Numbered from the stretch's first letter, positions 1 through 10,127 are shown. The stretch: 64,000 nt of DNA from Pleomorphomonas oryzae DSM 16300 (GCF_000422965.1 NZ_AUHB01000005.1:62001-126000); one strand, 5' to 3'. Numbers and translations are program-made. The notes: generated by a model not told the origin, from the sequence alone.

Positions 1-1223
1 CCGTCGTAGCGGCCTCGGCGATAGTCGGCGACGGCCTCGACCACCGCGTCGGCGGCGAGCTTGGAAGGACCAAGCGGCGTCGGGCAATTGATGACCACCA
101 CCGCATCGACGCCGCCATCGGCGAGCACCGCCCGCGTCGCCGCGCCATAACGGTCGGCGGCGGCATTGCCGACGAGGTCGACCGGGTTACCGCGCGACCA
201 GCCAGGCGGCAGCTGCCGATCGAGCGTGGCGATGGTGTCGTCGCCAAGGGTCGCAAGCTCGCCGCCGAGGTCGACGACACGGTCAGCGGCCAGCACGCCG
301 GCGCCGCCGCCGTTGGTGATGATGGCGATGCGTTTGCCTTGGATGCGCGGGACCATACTGAGCGTTTCGGCAGCCGAGAACATCTCATCGAGGTCGGCCA
401 CCCTAAGCAGGCCGGCCCGGCGGAAGGCACAATCGTAGACGGCATCGATACCCGCCAGCGCACCGGTATGCGATCGGGCTGCACGGGCGCCAGCGGCGTG
501 CCGGCCGGCCTTGATCACCACCACCGGCTTGGAGCGGGCGGCGGCGCGGGCCGCCGACAGGAAGGTGCGGGCGTCGCGAATACTTTCAAGATAGAGGAGG
601 ATCGCCCGGGTGCGGTGGTCGAGGGCGAAATGATCGAGCATCTCGTCGAAGTCGACGTCGACGGCATCCCCGAGCACGGCGATGCCGGAAAAGCCGACGC
701 CATGCCGGGCCGCCCAATCGAGCGCGGCATGGGTGAGCGTACCCGACTGTGAAACAAAGGCCAGATCGCCCGGCACTGCCGCTCGCTGTGCGAAGCTGGC
801 GTTTAGGCCGATGGATGGAATCTGCAGGCCGGCGCTGTTGGGACCGAGCACCCGGATACCGTGCCGCCTCGCCACAGCGGTCATCGCTTCGAGAAGACTG
901 CCCGGCCCGTGGCCAAGACCGGTGGTGATCACCACCGCGTGGCGGATGCCGGCCGCGCCGATCCCCTCCATCACCTCGATGATCGCTTCCGGAGGTACGG
1001 CGACAACGGCCAGATCAGACGGCGCTTTCAGGTCGGCGACCGACGGATAGACGGGGCTGCCGTCGATCTCGGTGAAGAACGGATTGACGAAGGATACCCG
1101 GTCGCGACCAAAAGCCATAAGGTTGCGCGCCAGCACCGAGCCGACCGAATTGGGTCGGGGCGTCGCACCGATCAGCACGACGCGCTTCGGCCGGAAAAAG
1201 GGGTCGAGACTCTGAAGGCTCAT
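1..1223 (-). CDS. NDP-forming acyl-CoA synthetase family protein (3' part outside window)
   Basis: The reading frame is open from the ATG at 1223 to the left edge, so only about the first 407 residues are present. The N-terminus (FFRPKRVVLIGATPRPNSVG) is the Rossmann CoA-binding motif of ADP-forming acetyl-CoA synthetases and Pat-type acyltransferases. A succinyl-CoA-ligase-like flavodoxin domain follows, with FVSQSGT and the KAGR...SHTGALAG segment near the active-site loop. The ATP-grasp domain, if present, lies beyond the window. The family makes acyl-CoA from an organic acid, CoA and ATP, or acetylates proteins. It follows the stress protein gene by 66 nt on the same strand and is probably cotranscribed. 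Substrate unknown. Confidence 0.85.
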   Translation of the reverse strand, partial: MSLQSLDPFFRPKRVVLIGATPRPNSVGSVLARNLMAFGRDRVSFVNPFFTEIDGSPVYPSVADLKAPSDLAVVAVPPEAIIEVMEGIGAAGIRHAVVITTGLGHGPGSLLEAMTAVARRHGIRVLGPNSAGLQIPSIGLNASFAQRAAVPGDLAFVSQSGTLTHAALDWAARHGVGFSGIAVLGDAVDVDFDEMLDHFALDHRTRAILLYLESIRDARTFLSAARAAARSKPVVVIKAGRHAAGARAARSHTGALAGIDAVYDCAFRRAGLLRVADLDEMFSAAETLSMVPRIQGKRIAIITNGGGAGVLAADRVVDLGGELATLGDDTIATLDRQLPPGWSRGNPVDLVGNAAADRYGAATRAVLADGGVDAVVVINCPTPLGPSKLAADAVVEAVADYRRGRYD

Positions 1224-1253
1224 GTCGGGCCAGGACTCGGCGATGCGGGAAGC

Positions 1254-1279
1254 GGAACGCGGCCGGTTGGCCGCGTTCC
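1254..1279. other. intercistronic hairpin with perfect 11-bp stem
   Basis: The arms GGAACGCGGCC (1254-1264) and GGCCGCGTTCC (1269-1279) are exact reverse complements around a GGTT loop. The element lies between the stop of the stress protein gene (1290) and the start of the CoA-synthetase gene (1223). No T-run follows on either strand, so it is more likely an mRNA processing or partial termination structure than a full terminator. Confidence 0.6.
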
Positions 1280-1289
1280 ATAGTCTGGG

Positions 1290-2120
1290 TCAGTGAGTCA
1301 TCAGCGTTGGAATAGTCATCTTTTCCAGCATGTCGCGGGTGACGCCGCCAAGCACAAACTGCCGGAATCGATTGTGACCGTAGCCGCCCATGACCAGCAT
1401 GGTGGCGCCACTTTCGGCCGCGTGGTTGTTCAGCACCGTCGATACTTCGGAAGCCGAGCGCGGCAGCGTCGTCACCGTCACCGTGTGATCATGCCGGGCA
1501 AGATAGGCAGCAACGTCGGCTCCGGGCTCGCCGGACCACTTCTTGGAGCCGGCCACCATCACGATCTCGATCGAAGTAGCGATTCTCAGTGCCGGCAGGG
1601 CGGCGTGAACCGCACGGGCCGCAGTTGACGAGCCGTCCCAGGCGATCATCACTTTCTCGGAGGTGATCGGCTTGTTCCATCCCGAGGGAACGATCAGCAC
1701 CGGCACCCCGGATTCGAACAGCAGCGTCTCGATGATGGCGGCGCGCATCGGCTCGCCGTGCTCGGGATCATCCTGACCGACGACGATCAGGTCGGACAGC
1801 TGCGCCTGCCGCACGATGGCCGGCGTGCCGCCGGAATAGACCGTGGCGGTGCGGGCCTCGGCGTCCACCCCCAATTTGGCCGCTTCAGCGGTGAAGGCCG
1901 CAGCGGCATCCTTGGCCGAATTTTCAGCGTTGGTGATCGCCTCGACGAGATATTCCGCCGGCACCGGCGAGGCGAGGAAGCCGGGCGCTATCGGTTCCAG
2001 CGCCAGCGCGAGACCGGTAACGTGAGCCTTTCGTCGTGATGCAAGTTCCAGCGCCGCCGTGGAGGCGTTCATCTTGTCGTTGTAAATGTCGATGATGGTG
2101 AAGATGTCCCTGACGGTCAT
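1290..2120 (-). CDS. tandem universal stress protein (UspA family)
   Basis: This 276-residue protein contains two Usp domains, about residues 1-145 and 150-276. The second carries the nucleotide-binding signature G-x2-G-x9-G-[ST], seen as GGYGHNRFRQFVLGGVT near the C-terminus; the first is less conserved. Usp proteins bind ATP and act in stress or starvation adaptation in the cytoplasm. A strong AGGAGG lies just upstream of the start codon. A perfect 16-bp palindrome (2178-2193) lies 58 nt further upstream and may be an operator. The next gene is a CoA-synthetase on the same strand. Confidence 0.9.
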   Translation of the reverse strand: MTVRDIFTIIDIYNDKMNASTAALELASRRKAHVTGLALALEPIAPGFLASPVPAEYLVEAITNAENSAKDAAAAFTAEAAKLGVDAEARTATVYSGGTPAIVRQAQLSDLIVVGQDDPEHGEPMRAAIIETLLFESGVPVLIVPSGWNKPITSEKVMIAWDGSSTAARAVHAALPALRIATSIEIVMVAGSKKWSGEPGADVAAYLARHDHTVTVTTLPRSASEVSTVLNNHAAESGATMLVMGGYGHNRFRQFVLGGVTRDMLEKMTIPTLMTH

Positions 2121-2177
2121 GGCGGCGCCTCCTCAGCGACTTCAAACAGGACCCTGGCGGCCCGACACCGGCGGCAA

Positions 2178-2193
2178 GGTCTTGTACAAGACC
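2178..2193. promoter_or_regulatory. perfect 16-bp palindrome upstream of the usp gene
   Basis: GGTCTTGTACAAGACC is its own reverse complement. It sits 58-73 nt upstream of the usp start codon and downstream of the malate synthase stop codon (2244). The inner TTG-N3-CAA recalls, but does not match, the FNR/FixK consensus TTGAT-N4-ATCAA. It may be a dimeric-regulator operator; function is inferred from symmetry and position only. Confidence 0.45.
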
Positions 2194-2243
2194 AGAAAAC
2201 CGTCGATGCCTTCATCCTTAGATAGGTCTTGGCGCCAATCAAT

Positions 2244-4412
2244 TCACCTCATGGCGATCTCGACCTTTCGCCTACGTCGAAACGCGGTCAATACCGGTTC
2301 GGTATAGCCGTTCGGCTGACGGTCACCGGTCATGATCAGCTCGACGGCGGCCTGGAACGCCAACGAACCTGCAAAATCATTGCCGATCGGCCGATAGGCC
2401 GGATCGCCGGCATTCTGCCTGTCGACAACGGCCGCCATCCGTTCAAGTGTTTGCATCACTTGTTCGCGACTGACGATGCCATGCTTCAGCCAGTTGGCGA
2501 TATGTTGGCTGGAAATGCGCAGCGTTGCCCGGTCTTCCATCAGACCGACGTCATGAATGTCGGGCACCTTGGAACAGCCGACACCTTGGTCGATCCAGCG
2601 GACGACGTAACCGAGAAGGCCCTGCGCGTTGTTGTCGAGCTCCTCGGCGATCTCGGCGGGGCTCCATGGACGATCCGGGGCGATCGGCAGCGTCAGCAAC
2701 GCATTGAGCGACGCGCGTTCGCGGCTGGCGAGCTCAGCTTGCCGGGCGGCCACATCAACTTCCAGATAGTGCAGGGCGTGCAGCGTCGCCGCCGTCGGCG
2801 ACGGCACCCAGGCGGTAGAGGCTCCGGCGCGCGGATGGCCGATCTTTTCCGTGAGCATCGCCGCCATGCGGTCGGGTGCCGCCCACATGCCCTTGCCGAT
2901 CTGAGCGCGGCCGGAAAAGCCGAGGGCGAGGCCGGCATCGACATTGCCCGCCTCATAGGCGGCGATCCAGGCGGACGACTTCATGTCGCCTTTCCGCACC
3001 ATGGGGCCGGCCAGCATCGAGGTGTGGATCTCGTCGCCGGTGCGGTCCAGGAAGCCCGTGTTGATGAAGAACACGCGCGATGTCGCCGCGGCGATCGCGG
3101 CGCGCAGATTGACCGAGGTGCGCCGCTCCTCGTCCATGATGCCCATCTTGAGCGTCAGTGGCTTGAGACCCAGCGCCGTTTCGACCGCCGCGAACAGCCG
3201 GTCGGCAAAGGCAACCTCTTCCGGGCCGTGCATCTTCGGCTTGACGATATAGACGGCGCCGGTGCGGCTGTTGGCGTGCCGGCCGTTCGGACCGACGTCG
3301 TGGAGCGCAATCGCCGAGGTGACCAGTGCGTCGAGAAGACACTCGGCCGTCTCGTTGCCGTCGGCATCGAGCACCGCGTCCGTGGTGAGCAGCGAGCCGA
3401 CGTTACGCACCAGCATCAAGCTGAGGCCCTTGAGCGAACCGTCCGAGTCGTCGGGACGGATGAAATTGCGGTCGGCCGAGAGCCGTCGTGTCGCGGTAAC
3501 GCCCCCCTTGTCGAAGCTTGCTTCGAGATCGCCACGCATCAGGCCGAGCCAGTTGCGATAGACGGCCACCTTGTCCTCGGCGTCGACGGCCGCGACCGAG
3601 TCCTCACAGTCCATGATGGTCGTGAGCGCGCTTTCGATCAGGATGTCGTTGATGCCCGCCGGATCACTGGAGCCAATCGGTTCGCCTCGATCGATATGGA
3701 TGTCGACATGCACACCGTTTCGCTTCAGGAGAATGGCTGCCGGTTCCTCGGGATCGCCGCGATAGCCGACAAAAACCTCGGGATTGGTGAGTTCCTCCTC
3801 ATTGCCATCGGCAAAGCGAACCTTCAGCTGACCGGCAATGACGACATAGGCCACCACATCCGAATGGCCTCGGGATTCGAGCGGAAAGGCGCCGTCGAGC
3901 ACGGCTTTGGCGCGCGCCACCACCGCTTTCGCCCGCTCCGCGTCAAAGCCGCCTTGCGGCGGTGGCGTACCGAGCGCGTCGGTACCGTAGAGGGCATCGT
4001 AGAGACTGCCCCAGCGAGCGTTGGCGGCGTTGAGCGCATAGCGGGCGTTCATTACCGGAACGACGAGCTGGGGCCCGGCGATCTCGGCAATCTCCGGGTC
4101 GACGCCCGTCGTCTCGATGGAAAACGGCGCCGGTTCGGGAACGATGTAGCCAATCTCCATCAGAAAGGCGTGGTAGGCATTTGGCTCGACAATGCCGGGA
4201 TGAGCGGTGTGCCAGGCGTCGATCTGCTGCTGCAAGGCGTCACGCTGGTCGAGAAGGCGTTTGTTCTCCGGACCGAAGCGACCGAGGATATCAGCGAGCG
4301 CTGCCCAGAAACGGCCGGGCTCCAGACCTGTGCCGGGCAGCGCATCCCGTTCAATGAAGTCGGCGAGTTCCGTAGCAACCTTGAAACCGTTCAGCGTGCG
4401 ATAAGCAGTCAT
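2244..4412 (-). CDS. glcB: malate synthase G
   Basis: This protein condenses glyoxylate with acetyl-CoA to malate, the second step of the glyoxylate bypass, and is cytoplasmic. The 722 residues match the usual length of the monomeric G isoform (about 720-730). Typical segments include [17 protein letters not shown], the stretch around [14 protein letters not shown] and the signature region [20 protein letters not shown]. No isocitrate lyase gene lies in the window. It is divergent from a diguanylate cyclase gene, and the shared intergenic region holds an inverted repeat and a direct repeat (4514-4560). A 770-codon open frame on the opposite strand is a codon-bias shadow. Confidence 0.97.
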   Translation of the reverse strand: MTAYRTLNGFKVATELADFIERDALPGTGLEPGRFWAALADILGRFGPENKRLLDQRDALQQQIDAWHTAHPGIVEPNAYHAFLMEIGYIVPEPAPFSIETTGVDPEIAEIAGPQLVVPVMNARYALNAANARWGSLYDALYGTDALGTPPPQGGFDAERAKAVVARAKAVLDGAFPLESRGHSDVVAYVVIAGQLKVRFADGNEEELTNPEVFVGYRGDPEEPAAILLKRNGVHVDIHIDRGEPIGSSDPAGINDILIESALTTIMDCEDSVAAVDAEDKVAVYRNWLGLMRGDLEASFDKGGVTATRRLSADRNFIRPDDSDGSLKGLSLMLVRNVGSLLTTDAVLDADGNETAECLLDALVTSAIALHDVGPNGRHANSRTGAVYIVKPKMHGPEEVAFADRLFAAVETALGLKPLTLKMGIMDEERRTSVNLRAAIAAATSRVFFINTGFLDRTGDEIHTSMLAGPMVRKGDMKSSAWIAAYEAGNVDAGLALGFSGRAQIGKGMWAAPDRMAAMLTEKIGHPRAGASTAWVPSPTAATLHALHYLEVDVAARQAELASRERASLNALLTLPIAPDRPWSPAEIAEELDNNAQGLLGYVVRWIDQGVGCSKVPDIHDVGLMEDRATLRISSQHIANWLKHGIVSREQVMQTLERMAAVVDRQNAGDPAYRPIGNDFAGSLAFQAAVELIMTGDRQPNGYTEPVLTAFRRRRKVEIAMR

Positions 4413-4513
4413 CTTGATATGTCTCGGTTGGGAGGCGGCTTGGCCGGATGGGCGATAGGTCCCACGAAAACCGTTGCGACGTTGCCTGTCCAGTCCTGTC
4501 TGCCTTTAAGGCT

Positions 4514-4560
4514 CCGTATTTTTTCGATACGGCATGCATAAATTCGAAACCAATTCGAAA
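4514..4560. promoter_or_regulatory. inverted repeat and direct repeat between glcB and a GGDEF gene
   Basis: CCGTAT (4514-4519) and ATACGG (4527-4532) form a dyad around TTTTTCG. It is followed by two copies of AATTCGAAA at 4541-4549 and 4552-4560, spaced 11 bp (one helical turn). The region is AT-rich compared with the surrounding coding DNA and lies 102-148 nt upstream of glcB and 66-112 nt upstream of the cyclase. It is a plausible divergent promoter and operator zone; no named factor is assigned. Confidence 0.4.
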
Positions 4561-4625
4561 GAACCCGCAGAATAACGTCGCCGCTATCGCCCTAAACGAA
4601 CGATTGTCCCGGAGCTCGAGTACTC

Positions 4626-6260
4626 GTGCAGCCTGCCGCCGTCATTCTGGCTTTCGTCGTGGTCGGGACGGTCTTGACCACGTGGCATACGCTGCGAGTG
4701 GGCAGTTTCCCAGGTCGCACCGATTATCTGATGCTGATGGCATCCGGCTGCTGGTGGGCAGTCAGTGCCTTCTTCGACGTCAGCGCCACCGATCCGGCGT
4801 CCAAGATCTTCTACTCGGAACTGGCTTGGTACGGCATCATCACGACGCCGATCTCGTGGATGCTGTTCATGGCCGCTTACATTCGTGGCTCCGATCTGCC
4901 CAGTGCCTCGCTCTACACCGGTCTGTCCATTGCCGCCGGGCTTGTGGTGCTGACGATCGCCATGACCAACGATCTGCATCATCTGATCTACGTCGCCGTC
5001 ACGCCTGACCCGTCGCCAGCCTATCCCCATCAGTTGCGTTACGATCATGGGCCGGTCTTCTTCGCAGCGATGATCGCCATCTACTTTTTCATGTTGATGA
5101 CGGCCATCCGGACGCTATGGGCAGCCATTCATGCCCCGGAGGTGCATCGCGCCCAGTTCATCGGTCTTCTGGTTTCGGCCATGGTGCCCTGGACGGCCAA
5201 CGCCGCCTATAATTTCGCTGGCATTCGTATCTTTGGATTCGATCCGACACCGCTTGCCTATGTCGTGGTGCCGATGATCTACAGCGTTCTGGTCAGCCGT
5301 AACCAGTTCCTGTCGCTGGCGCCCGTCGCCATCAGCGCGGTGGTGGCCGCCCATCCCGACGGTATTCTGGTCGTTTCAGGACATGGCCTGATCACCGAGG
5401 CCAACGGTGCGATGCGCGCGATCTTCGGTGATCGCCAGCTCGTCGGAAAGCCCTTCTCTGACCTCGGCACCATGTTCGGACCCGCCGATCGCGCGAGTCT
5501 GTTCGATGGCAGTGAGTTGGTTCATCGCTGGCGGCGTGGCGAGCGCACATATGAGGTGCGAACGGTTGTTGTCGAAGCTGCGCGTTACTCGCAGAGCGTT
5601 GCCTACGTGCTGCGCGACATCACCGACTATCTGCGGGCTCAGGAAAACCTTCAGATCTCCACCCGGTTGATGGAGGATCGTCTCGAGGCCAACCTGCGCC
5701 TGCAGGAGCAACTACACGAGATGGCGCACCGTGACAGCCTGACCGGTCTCAACAATCGGCGCATTCTGGAGAATATCTCCGATCGGCTGATCGACACAGC
5801 CGATGCCGTGGGACGATCGCTGGTCGCCGTCTCGCTCGATCTCGACCATTTCAAGCGGCTCAACGACACCTATGGGCACAAGGCCGGTGATGACGCCCTG
5901 GTGGCGATGGCGGGCGTTCTCACCCGCTCGCTCCGCCCCGGTGAAGTGGCCGTGCGCATGGGCGGCGAGGAGTTTCTGGTGTTGATGCCCAACGCAGACA
6001 TCGAGGAGGCGCGCGCCCGCGCCGAGGCATGGCGGGCGGTCATCCGTTCCCAGCCGGTGGTCACCAGCCTGGGGCCAGCCGAAATTACCTTTTCGGCCGG
6101 CATTTCGGCCTATCCGGATACAGCTGCGTCGTTCGAGCAAATGTTGCAGCAGGCCGACAAGGCCGTCTATGCCGCCAAACGGGCCGGCCGCAATCGAGTC
6201 GTGGTCGCCCGCCAGCCGGGCGAACTGGGCGATGGGCGGACGCGCTTGGCCCAATCCTGA
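4626..6260 (+). CDS. membrane diguanylate cyclase (7TM-PAS-GGDEF)
   Basis: The protein is predicted to make cyclic di-GMP at the inner membrane. Residues 1-230 hold about seven hydrophobic segments resembling the histidine-kinase N-terminal 7TM region, then a PAS-like domain (about 240-340, HPDGILVVSGHG), a short coiled coil and a GGDEF domain. The active-site motif is GGEEF at 446-450, compatible with activity. The upstream inhibitory-site motif reads RPGE instead of RxxD, so product feedback may be weakened. The start is GTG with GGAG about 10 nt upstream. No paired phosphodiesterase is adjacent, and the signal sensed by the 7TM part is unknown. Confidence 0.9.
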   Translation: MQPAAVILAFVVVGTVLTTWHTLRVGSFPGRTDYLMLMASGCWWAVSAFFDVSATDPASKIFYSELAWYGIITTPISWMLFMAAYIRGSDLPSASLYTGLSIAAGLVVLTIAMTNDLHHLIYVAVTPDPSPAYPHQLRYDHGPVFFAAMIAIYFFMLMTAIRTLWAAIHAPEVHRAQFIGLLVSAMVPWTANAAYNFAGIRIFGFDPTPLAYVVVPMIYSVLVSRNQFLSLAPVAISAVVAAHPDGILVVSGHGLITEANGAMRAIFGDRQLVGKPFSDLGTMFGPADRASLFDGSELVHRWRRGERTYEVRTVVVEAARYSQSVAYVLRDITDYLRAQENLQISTRLMEDRLEANLRLQEQLHEMAHRDSLTGLNNRRILENISDRLIDTADAVGRSLVAVSLDLDHFKRLNDTYGHKAGDDALVAMAGVLTRSLRPGEVAVRMGGEEFLVLMPNADIEEARARAEAWRAVIRSQPVVTSLGPAEITFSAGISAYPDTAASFEQMLQQADKAVYAAKRAGRNRVVVARQPGELGDGRTRLAQS

Positions 6261-6264
6261 TCGG

Positions 6265-7698
6265 TCAGAAGAGATTGCCCTGATCTTCGGGCTCGGGCTT
6301 TGCTTTTGATCGGCGTGCTACTGGTTTCGCTTCGTTCACCGGTGTCGGATCGTCGCCGAGCCGGCCACGAACCCGGCCATCGGCGAACTCGATCTCGATC
6401 GCCGCGCCCTCTGTGAGCCCGCCGGCGCGAAACACCGGCTTTCCCTCGCCGTCGCGCACCAGCGCATAGCCGCGCCTCAGCGTTGCCATGTGGTTGACCG
6501 CATCGAACACCGAAGTCACCTGATCGAGGCGCCCCCGTCGCCGCGCGATCAATTCGGCCACCGCACGGCCGCTGCGTGCCGACAATACCGACAGTCGCTC
6601 GGCGAGCTGAGCCTGCGTCCTGAGAAGGCTGGCCGGTGTCAGGCGAGCGGTGATGCGTTCGAACTGCCGGGCGTGCAGCGTCGTATTGGCTGTCAGGGCC
6701 TTCGGCAAGGCATTGGCTGCGGCGTCGAAACGCTGGCGCGGCAGGGCAAGGATATCGGAAGCACGCGGCAAGGCACGCGCGGCGGCCATGAGCCGGGTCC
6801 GCCGGAGATCGACGGCTCGAAGGCTGGCGCCGGTAAGTCGGCGGCCGAGATCGTCGACGCGGTCCATCAGTTCGCGCCGCACCGGCACCACCATTTCGGC
6901 GGCACCGGTCGGCGTGGGCGCACGAACATCGGCGACGAGGTCGATCAGTGTCCAGTCGGTCTCATGGCCGACGGCCGAAACCAAGGGGATGTCGCTGGCA
7001 GCAGCGGCGCGCACGACCGCCTCGTCGTTGAACCCCCAGAGGTCTTCGAGGCTGCCGCCACCACGCGCCACGATCAGGACATCGGGGCGCGGAATGCGGC
7101 CGCCCTCCGGCAACGCGTTGAAGCCGGCAATACCGGCCGCCACCTCGTTACCGCAGCCGTCGCCCTGCACCTTGACCGGCCAGACCAGCACATGCACGGG
7201 AAAGCGATCGGCAAGGCGATGCAGGATATCGCGGATGACGGCGCCGGTGGGCGAAGTGACGACACCGACGACGCGCGGCAGATAGGGAAGCAGCTGCTTC
7301 CGGCTGGGATCGAACAGTCCCTCGGCACCGAGCTTGCGCTTGCGCTCTTCGAGGAGCGCCATCAGCGCGCCGGCGCCTGCTGGTTCCAGCGCGTCGATGA
7401 CGATCTGATACTTGGAGGAGTTGGGGTAGGTGGTGAGCTTGCCGGTGGCAATCACCTCCATGCCTTCTTCAGGCTTGAAACGCAGCTTGCCCATCACGCC
7501 GCGCCAGACCACGGCCTCGATGCGCGCGCCCTCGTCCTTCAGGGCAAAATAGGCGTGCCCAGAGGAATGCGGCCCCCGATAGCCGGAAATTTCACCGCGC
7601 ACGCGCACGAAGCCGAACTGATCCTCGACGCTACGCTTCAGCGCGAAGGAAATCTCGGAAACCGTGAATTCGGCAGCGTTGGTAGGGGCGTCGGTCAC
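6265..7698 (-). CDS. xseA: exodeoxyribonuclease VII large subunit
   Basis: This is the large subunit of exonuclease VII, which degrades single-stranded DNA in both directions in complex with XseB. The 477 residues include an N-terminal OB fold ([19 protein letters not shown]) and the catalytic region with [18 protein letters not shown] and [17 protein letters not shown] long helical part follows, and the C-terminus is charged. The gene lies 112 nt downstream of gshA on the same strand. The small-subunit gene xseB is not in this window. It ends 4 nt after the convergent cyclase gene, leaving no room for a separate terminator. Confidence 0.97.
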   Translation of the reverse strand: MTDAPTNAAEFTVSEISFALKRSVEDQFGFVRVRGEISGYRGPHSSGHAYFALKDEGARIEAVVWRGVMGKLRFKPEEGMEVIATGKLTTYPNSSKYQIVIDALEPAGAGALMALLEERKRKLGAEGLFDPSRKQLLPYLPRVVGVVTSPTGAVIRDILHRLADRFPVHVLVWPVKVQGDGCGNEVAAGIAGFNALPEGGRIPRPDVLIVARGGGSLEDLWGFNDEAVVRAAAASDIPLVSAVGHETDWTLIDLVADVRAPTPTGAAEMVVPVRRELMDRVDDLGRRLTGASLRAVDLRRTRLMAAARALPRASDILALPRQRFDAAANALPKALTANTTLHARQFERITARLTPASLLRTQAQLAERLSVLSARSGRAVAELIARRRGRLDQVTSVFDAVNHMATLRRGYALVRDGEGKPVFRAGGLTEGAAIEIEFADGRVRGRLGDDPTPVNEAKPVARRSKAKPEPEDQGNLF

Positions 7699-7810
7699 CG
7701 AGGATTGTCCGGCAGGGTTGAGCGAGCCGCGTGGACGACTCGGAAATCATCAGGCGATCATGGCGGCCGCAAGCCGGGGCGTCAAACCTCCGCCGGCCGC
7801 CGGCAGGCGA

Positions 7811-9199
7811 TCAGAGGCAGCCGAGGTCGCCCATCGGCTGCATGTCGAGAGCGCAGAAGATACCGTCGAGATTGCCACCGAATTTCTCCAGCAGCACCTC
7901 GGCTTCCGTCTTGCCGCGATCGAGGATGATATCGAGCGGCCGGAGATATTGCGTCTCGTCCTGGCCGCAGCGGTTGAGTTGGGCACGACGGGCGAGACCG
8001 GCCCGCGACAGCGCGACCACCTCGCGACCAATATCCTGCACCGTTCGCCCGGCAATCTTCGCCTTGAGCGCCAGCGTCGGCACGTCGTCGCGCAAGCGCT
8101 GCCGTTCCTCGGCCGTCCAGCTCTTGATGAGATCCCAGGCGGCGTCGAGCGAGGTCTGGTCGTAAAGAAGCCCCACCCAGAAGGCCGGCAACGCCAGAAT
8201 GTGGTCGGTAGAGCCGGAGTCGGCGCCCCGCATCTCCAGATAACGCTTCATCCGTACTTCCGGGAACAGCGTACCCAGGTGGTTGTCCCAATCGCCGACG
8301 GTCGGTTCGACGCCGGGCAGCCGGTTGCGGAAGGCGCCGGCCATGAACTGGCGGAAGGTGATGTCGGTGGCGCGATGGTAAGTGTCGCCGCGCTTGATGA
8401 AATACATCGGAACGTCGAGCGCCCACTCGACATAGCGTTCAAAGCCGAAGCCCTCCTCGAACACGAAGGGAACCATGCCGGCCCGCGCGTTATCGGTATC
8501 GCGCCAGATTTCCGAGCGCTCCGAAAGACGGCCGGTGGCTTTTCCGTTGAGATAGGGCGAATTGGCAAACAGCGCTGTGGCGATCGGTTGCAGGGCAATC
8601 GACACCTGCATCTTCCGGCGCATGTCGGCTTCGGAGGCAAAGTCGAGGTTCACCTGCACGGTGGCGGTGCGGAACATCATGTCGAGGCCGCGTGTGCCCA
8701 CCGTCGGCATATAGTCGGACATGATGGCGTAGCGGGATTTCGGCATCACCGGCGTCTCGGGCAGCGTCCAAATTGGACTGGCGCCAAGGGCGAGGAAGCC
8801 GATCCTGAGCGGCGTTGCGATTTCCAGCACCTGCATCATATGCGCCTGCAACTCGGTCGCGGTCTGATGCAGATTGATGAGGGGCGCGCCGCTGAGTTCG
8901 AACTGGCCGCCCGGCTCAAGGCTGATGGCCCCGCCATGCGTTGGGTCGAGCAGGCCGATCGGCCGGCCCTGATCCTCGATGGGCTCCCAGCCGAGCAGCC
9001 CTTCCATGCCTTCCAGCAACTGACGAATGCCACCGGGGCCTTCGTAGGGCACGGGCGTATGATCGAATTTGCGGAAGCCGACTTTCTCGTGCTCGGTGCC
9101 GATCCGCCAACGCTCTTTAGGTTTGCAGCCCCCGGCGATCCGCTCGACAAGATCGGCAACGGAAGTGATCGGCGTTGTATCGGACGTGTCGCGCGCCAT
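7811..9199 (-). CDS. gshA: glutamate--cysteine ligase (plant/alphaproteobacterial type)
   Basis: This enzyme catalyses ATP-dependent formation of gamma-glutamylcysteine, the first step of glutathione synthesis. The 462 residues fit the GCS2-type family of plants and alphaproteobacteria rather than the E. coli GshA type. Segments supporting this are IGTEHEKVGF near the N-terminus, YEGPGGIRQLLEGM, and SLEPGGQFELSGAPL, which are the usual glutamate and ATP site stretches. It lies between rsmE and xseA with gaps of 123 and 112 nt on the same strand. gshB is not in the window. Confidence 0.95.
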   Translation of the reverse strand: MARDTSDTTPITSVADLVERIAGGCKPKERWRIGTEHEKVGFRKFDHTPVPYEGPGGIRQLLEGMEGLLGWEPIEDQGRPIGLLDPTHGGAISLEPGGQFELSGAPLINLHQTATELQAHMMQVLEIATPLRIGFLALGASPIWTLPETPVMPKSRYAIMSDYMPTVGTRGLDMMFRTATVQVNLDFASEADMRRKMQVSIALQPIATALFANSPYLNGKATGRLSERSEIWRDTDNARAGMVPFVFEEGFGFERYVEWALDVPMYFIKRGDTYHRATDITFRQFMAGAFRNRLPGVEPTVGDWDNHLGTLFPEVRMKRYLEMRGADSGSTDHILALPAFWVGLLYDQTSLDAAWDLIKSWTAEERQRLRDDVPTLALKAKIAGRTVQDIGREVVALSRAGLARRAQLNRCGQDETQYLRPLDIILDRGKTEAEVLLEKFGGNLDGIFCALDMQPMGDLGCL

Positions 9200-9322
9200 G
9201 AAGAGGCTCCCTCGGATTGGGCGGCAACCTAGCTGCCCGGCAAGGTTTGTTCAATTGCCGCCGAGCGGTCGGCGGGAAACGTTTTGCTCCCTGCGCCGTC
9301 GAGATTTTGTCAGGAAGCGGAA

Positions 9323-10066
9323 CTACCAGTCGCCGAGCGTCGCCTGAATGACGGCAAGCGCGGCCACCGCTGCCGTGTCGGCCCTCAGAATGCGCGGGCC
9401 GAGAGGAATCGTCGTGACAAAGGGCAGGGCTCGCAACATGCGCCGTTCGTCTTCCGAAAAGCCGCCCTCCGGCCCGATCAAAACTGCGAGAGGGCCGCGG
9501 GGTAGGGCCGACAGCACGGCGAGCGGGTTGGTGGTTTCCTCGCCCTCATCGCAGAAAATCAGGCGCCGGTTCGGCTCGTCGCGCGCGAAGCGTTCAAGCA
9601 CTCGGTCGAGCTTCTCTTCATCCTCGACGCTGGGGACGTGCAGCACGCCGCACTGCTCGGCCGCTTCGACCACGTTGGCGCGCATCCGTTCGATATTCAC
9701 CCGGCTCGCCTGGGTATGCTGCGTCAGTACCGGACGCATTCGCCCGACACCCATCTCCACCGCCTTCTGGACCATGTAGTCGAGCCGAGCATGTTTCAGC
9801 GGCGCGAAGAGATAGAGGAGATCGGGCGCGGACGGTTGAGGACGGCTCAGGCTGAGGTGGGTGAGTTCGGCCGATCTTCGGCCGGCAAGACCGAGCCGGC
9901 CTCGCCACTCGCCATTTTGGCCATCGAACACCAGGACGTCGTCGCCTTCCCTGAGGCGCAGCACGTTGAGGAGGTAATTGCTCTGGTCGCGGTCGAAGGA
10001 CACTGGGGCGCCGTCGAGCGGCGTCGCGGCGAAGACGCGCGGCGTGCGGAAATCGGAATGGGCCAT
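9323..10066 (-). CDS. rsmE: 16S rRNA (uracil-1498-N3)-methyltransferase
   Basis: This SPOUT-class methyltransferase modifies U1498 of 16S rRNA using S-adenosylmethionine. The 247 residues begin with an RNA-binding PUA-like part ([15 protein letters not shown]) and end with the trefoil-knot motifs [12 protein letters not shown] and [12 protein letters not shown]. Length is normal for the family. It heads the rsmE-gshA-xseA gene string. A terminator for the preceding small-protein operon lies about 30 nt upstream (10097-10127), so rsmE needs its own promoter within that short gap or receives readthrough. Confidence 0.96.
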   Translation of the reverse strand: MAHSDFRTPRVFAATPLDGAPVSFDRDQSNYLLNVLRLREGDDVLVFDGQNGEWRGRLGLAGRRSAELTHLSLSRPQPSAPDLLYLFAPLKHARLDYMVQKAVEMGVGRMRPVLTQHTQASRVNIERMRANVVEAAEQCGVLHVPSVEDEEKLDRVLERFARDEPNRRLIFCDEGEETTNPLAVLSALPRGPLAVLIGPEGGFSEDERRMLRALPFVTTIPLGPRILRADTAAVAALAVIQATLGDW

Positions 10067-10096
10067 GAAGATGCCAATAGCACGCCCGGCCGGGGC

Positions 10097-10127
10097 AAAA
10101 AAAGAGGCGGCGCCTTGCGACGCCGCC
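10097..10127 (-). terminator. rho-independent terminator of the DUF1127/YHS operon
   Basis: The arms GGCGGCG (10106-10112) and CGCCGCC (10121-10127) form a GC stem. Seven adenines precede it on the plus strand (10097-10103), giving a U-run at the 3' side of a minus-strand transcript. It lies 105 nt after the stop of the 78-residue gene and before rsmE. Confidence 0.7.

Noticed and set aside
2229-4541. A 770-codon open frame on the plus strand opposite glcB
   Set aside because: It mirrors glcB almost exactly, lacks a ribosome site and any known domain, and is the expected result of GC-rich codon bias. The glcB frame has complete family motifs.
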